From assembly GCA_029938595.1 (NCBI GenBank), contig JAOZUP010000200.1, forward strand, positions 1 through 7,280: a stretch of DNA of 7,280 nucleotides, read 5' to 3'. This stretch comes from Thermoanaerobaculales bacterium (GTDB lineage Bacteria > Acidobacteriota > Thermoanaerobaculia > Thermoanaerobaculales > Sulfomarinibacteraceae). Shown here piece after piece: positions 6,248-7,280 of this stretch (positions are counted from its first letter, which is position 1; the number at the start of each line of letters is the position of its first letter). The position numbers and the translations under genes are program-made. The notes below the pieces were generated by a model, which worked only from the letters and a program-made list of their open reading frames with translations, did no database searches and was not told the origin of the DNA.

Positions 6248-6289
6248 ATACCGGATACCGGATACCAGATACCGGATACCAGATGCCGG
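6248..6289. repeat. 7-bp tandem array upstream of vapBC
   Basis: Exactly six units of seven bases: ATACCGG, ATACCGG, ATACCAG, ATACCGG, ATACCAG, ATGCCGG. Only the third position and the penultimate position vary. It starts ten bases beyond the -35 box of the vapBC promoter. The units are the same as those in the two arrays beside the tRNA-Ala gene nearly 6 kb away. Confidence 0.85.
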
Positions 6290-6294
6290 ACTTG

Positions 6295-6516
6295 TCACCT
6301 CGTAGGCCAAAGGGCGAAGCCGGATGCGACAGGACAATACGCCATTGCCGGGCAGATGGGCGGACATTTCGATTCCTCGAACATCTCTTCGAGACCGACG
6401 CGTCGATTGGCGAGGCCCTGTTGGTGAACATAGCGGAATGCCGCCTCATACGATGAGGCACTGGCCTCCAATCCGTATGGGTAGAAGTTGCTTCCCATCA
6501 ACTCTCCGATTATTCT
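6295..6516 (-). pseudogene. C-terminal remnant resembling 4,5-dihydroxyphthalate decarboxylase-like proteins
   Basis: The frame, open from just after a TGA at 6519-6517, encodes a stretch like the end of 4,5-dihydroxyphthalate decarboxylase and related periplasmic-binding-fold proteins. In those, an FWPYG-type motif is followed by a helix and a 'Y.(H/Y)EQGL..R...(E/D)E(M/L)F' ending. Here it reads NFYPYGLEAS, then FRYVHQQGLANRRVGLEEMF (about 6367-6510). The rest of the protein, some 280 residues, is missing: the frame is stopped upstream and a terminator and a sulfatase gene follow. The last 22 codons (from about 6366) run into non-family sequence before a stop. TTG (6501) and ATG (6498) codons exist but there is no reason to think it is translated. 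The family call rests on memory of the motif. Confidence 0.4.
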
Positions 6517-6536
6517 TCATGCATGGGGACATCAGG

Positions 6537-6568
6537 AAAAAACAAGGGCCGCCGACGGCGGGCCCTTG
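6537..6568 (-). terminator. Intrinsic terminator of the sulfatase gene
   Basis: CAAGGGCCGCC (6543-6553) pairs with 6557-6568 through 11 base pairs, with one bulged G and a three-base loop. Six A on the plus strand (6537-6542) become a T-run after the stem on the minus strand. It begins 35 bases past the sulfatase stop codon and matches its direction. The rest of 6520-6603 holds no gene. Confidence 0.85.
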
Positions 6569-6603
6569 CAGAGGCGTTCACCTCGTTGGAATCGGGTTCA
6601 GGT

Positions 6604-7280
6604 TCACTCTCCTGCGCCCCATTTTTCCATGCTGGGATCATAAGGGAGTTCATATTCAAGGAATTCCATGGGGTCGAATGGTAAATCTTCCGGATCAATT
6701 CGAAATTCTCCAGCTTCTATAACTGCTGGACGAGGATTTTCCAGACCATGTAGAGGCATTCCTCTTGGATGTTTTGTATTCGGGTATTTTCGTATCCATA
6801 ATTCGTGCCGAGCTCTCATGATATCAAACATGGTTTTCGTCGTGAAACCAGGCAGCATTCTAGGCATGACCTCACGAGGATCGTTGTAAAGGTCATAGAA
6901 AGAAGCACCACTGAGACCCGGTAATTCGCCGACCCAATGACGTTTAAAACGACTCTTTACCTGAGCCGCCAAGATATCACCCGTGTAAATATGTACATAA
7001 TCACGACGGCTATATGTGTCTCCATTCAAAAATAACGAAGTCTGGTCGATGCCATCAATGATGCGGTCGGTCGGAATGTATTGGGTGGCGCCGCCAAGAT
7101 GCGCAAAGGTCGTAAACAGGTCGGTGACATGAATGATGTCTCCAACAATCTGGTTAGGTGCAATCACGCCAGGCCAACGTGCAAGGCACGCAACTCTGAC
7201 ACCACCTTCCGTAAAATCACCTTTTCCGCCTCTGTAAAGTGTTTCAACCATGCCATCAGGTCCATGATGAGTCATTGGGC
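6604..7280 (-). CDS. Sulfatase (arylsulfatase family), C-terminal part, 5' end outside window
   Basis: The gene enters from the right edge; about 225 codons of its 3' end are present. The product would hydrolyse a sulfate ester, substrate unknown. Near the edge the sequence reads PMTHHGPDG, the usual position just after the DNG motif of the fold, which would lie outside the window. The hallmark core follows: RGGKGDFTEGGVRVACLARWPG, shortened here to its key parts GKGD, EGGVRV and RWPG. Next come the DLFTT segment that faces the active site and the C-terminal subdomain with FYDLYNDPREV. The catalytic Cys/Ser-x-Pro-x-Arg motif is not in view, so activity and maturation type cannot be judged. 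The ATG at 7275 is internal, since the frame stays open to 7280. Base composition is clearly lower in G+C than the protease gene, suggesting transfer. An intrinsic terminator follows. Confidence 0.88.
   Translation of the reverse strand, partial: PMTHHGPDGMVETLYRGGKGDFTEGGVRVACLARWPGVIAPNQIVGDIIHVTDLFTTFAHLGGATQYIPTDRIIDGIDQTSLFLNGDTYSRRDYVHIYTGDILAAQVKSRFKRHWVGELPGLSGASFYDLYNDPREVMPRMLPGFTTKTMFDIMRARHELWIRKYPNTKHPRGMPLHGLENPRPAVIEAGEFRIDPEDLPFDPMEFLEYELPYDPSMEKWGAGE

Noticed and set aside
6443..6459. Perfect 7-bp hairpin with ACG loop
   Set aside because: It falls inside the decarboxylase-like stump's coding sequence and has no T-run. It is most likely chance.

Overview
The window is a 7.3 kb piece of a high-GC bacterial chromosome. 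One line of the protease gene counts 38/60 G+C. No single pathway ties the genes together. A secreted, tricorn-like S41 protease with beta-propeller repeats, dispersed short-unit tandem repeats between genes, VapBC and DUF4143 fragments, and a sulfatase would suit an environmental Acidobacteriota-like or similar lineage. That placement is inference and weak, because there is no marker gene here.

Left end (1-460): a hairpin cluster with a probable factor-independent terminator (40-63), a well-formed stable-RNA promoter (138-166), and a complete tRNA-Ala gene with anticodon CGC and encoded CCA (178-253). Two inverted arrays of a 7-bp repeat (unit ATACCGG) follow. They flank a candidate promoter for the next gene.

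Centre: a large gene on the plus strand (461-3775) encodes an exported tricorn-type protease. It has PD40 propeller repeats, a charged linker, a PDZ domain and an S41 catalytic domain with the full Ser-His/Ser/Glu set. A convergent gene (3956-5275, minus) encodes an ABC1/AarF/UbiB-family kinase-like protein. Between the two genes sits a long inverted repeat built from 6-bp units.

Right part, all on the minus strand: the C-terminal remnant of a DUF4143-type ATPase (5317-5583), a VapC PIN-domain toxin and its VapB antitoxin overlapping by ATGA, and a promoter whose spacer is an inverted repeat (likely VapB operator). Next come a second heptad array (6248-6289), a short remnant resembling the C terminus of 4,5-dihydroxyphthalate decarboxylase-like proteins, a strong terminator (6537-6568), and the 3' part of a lower-GC sulfatase gene that runs off the right edge (6604-7280).

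The right third looks like an accessory zone: a toxin-antitoxin pair, two gene stumps and a gene of different composition. The least explained signal is the family of 7-bp and 6-bp tandem arrays that occupies three intergenic gaps, each next to a promoter or a gene end.
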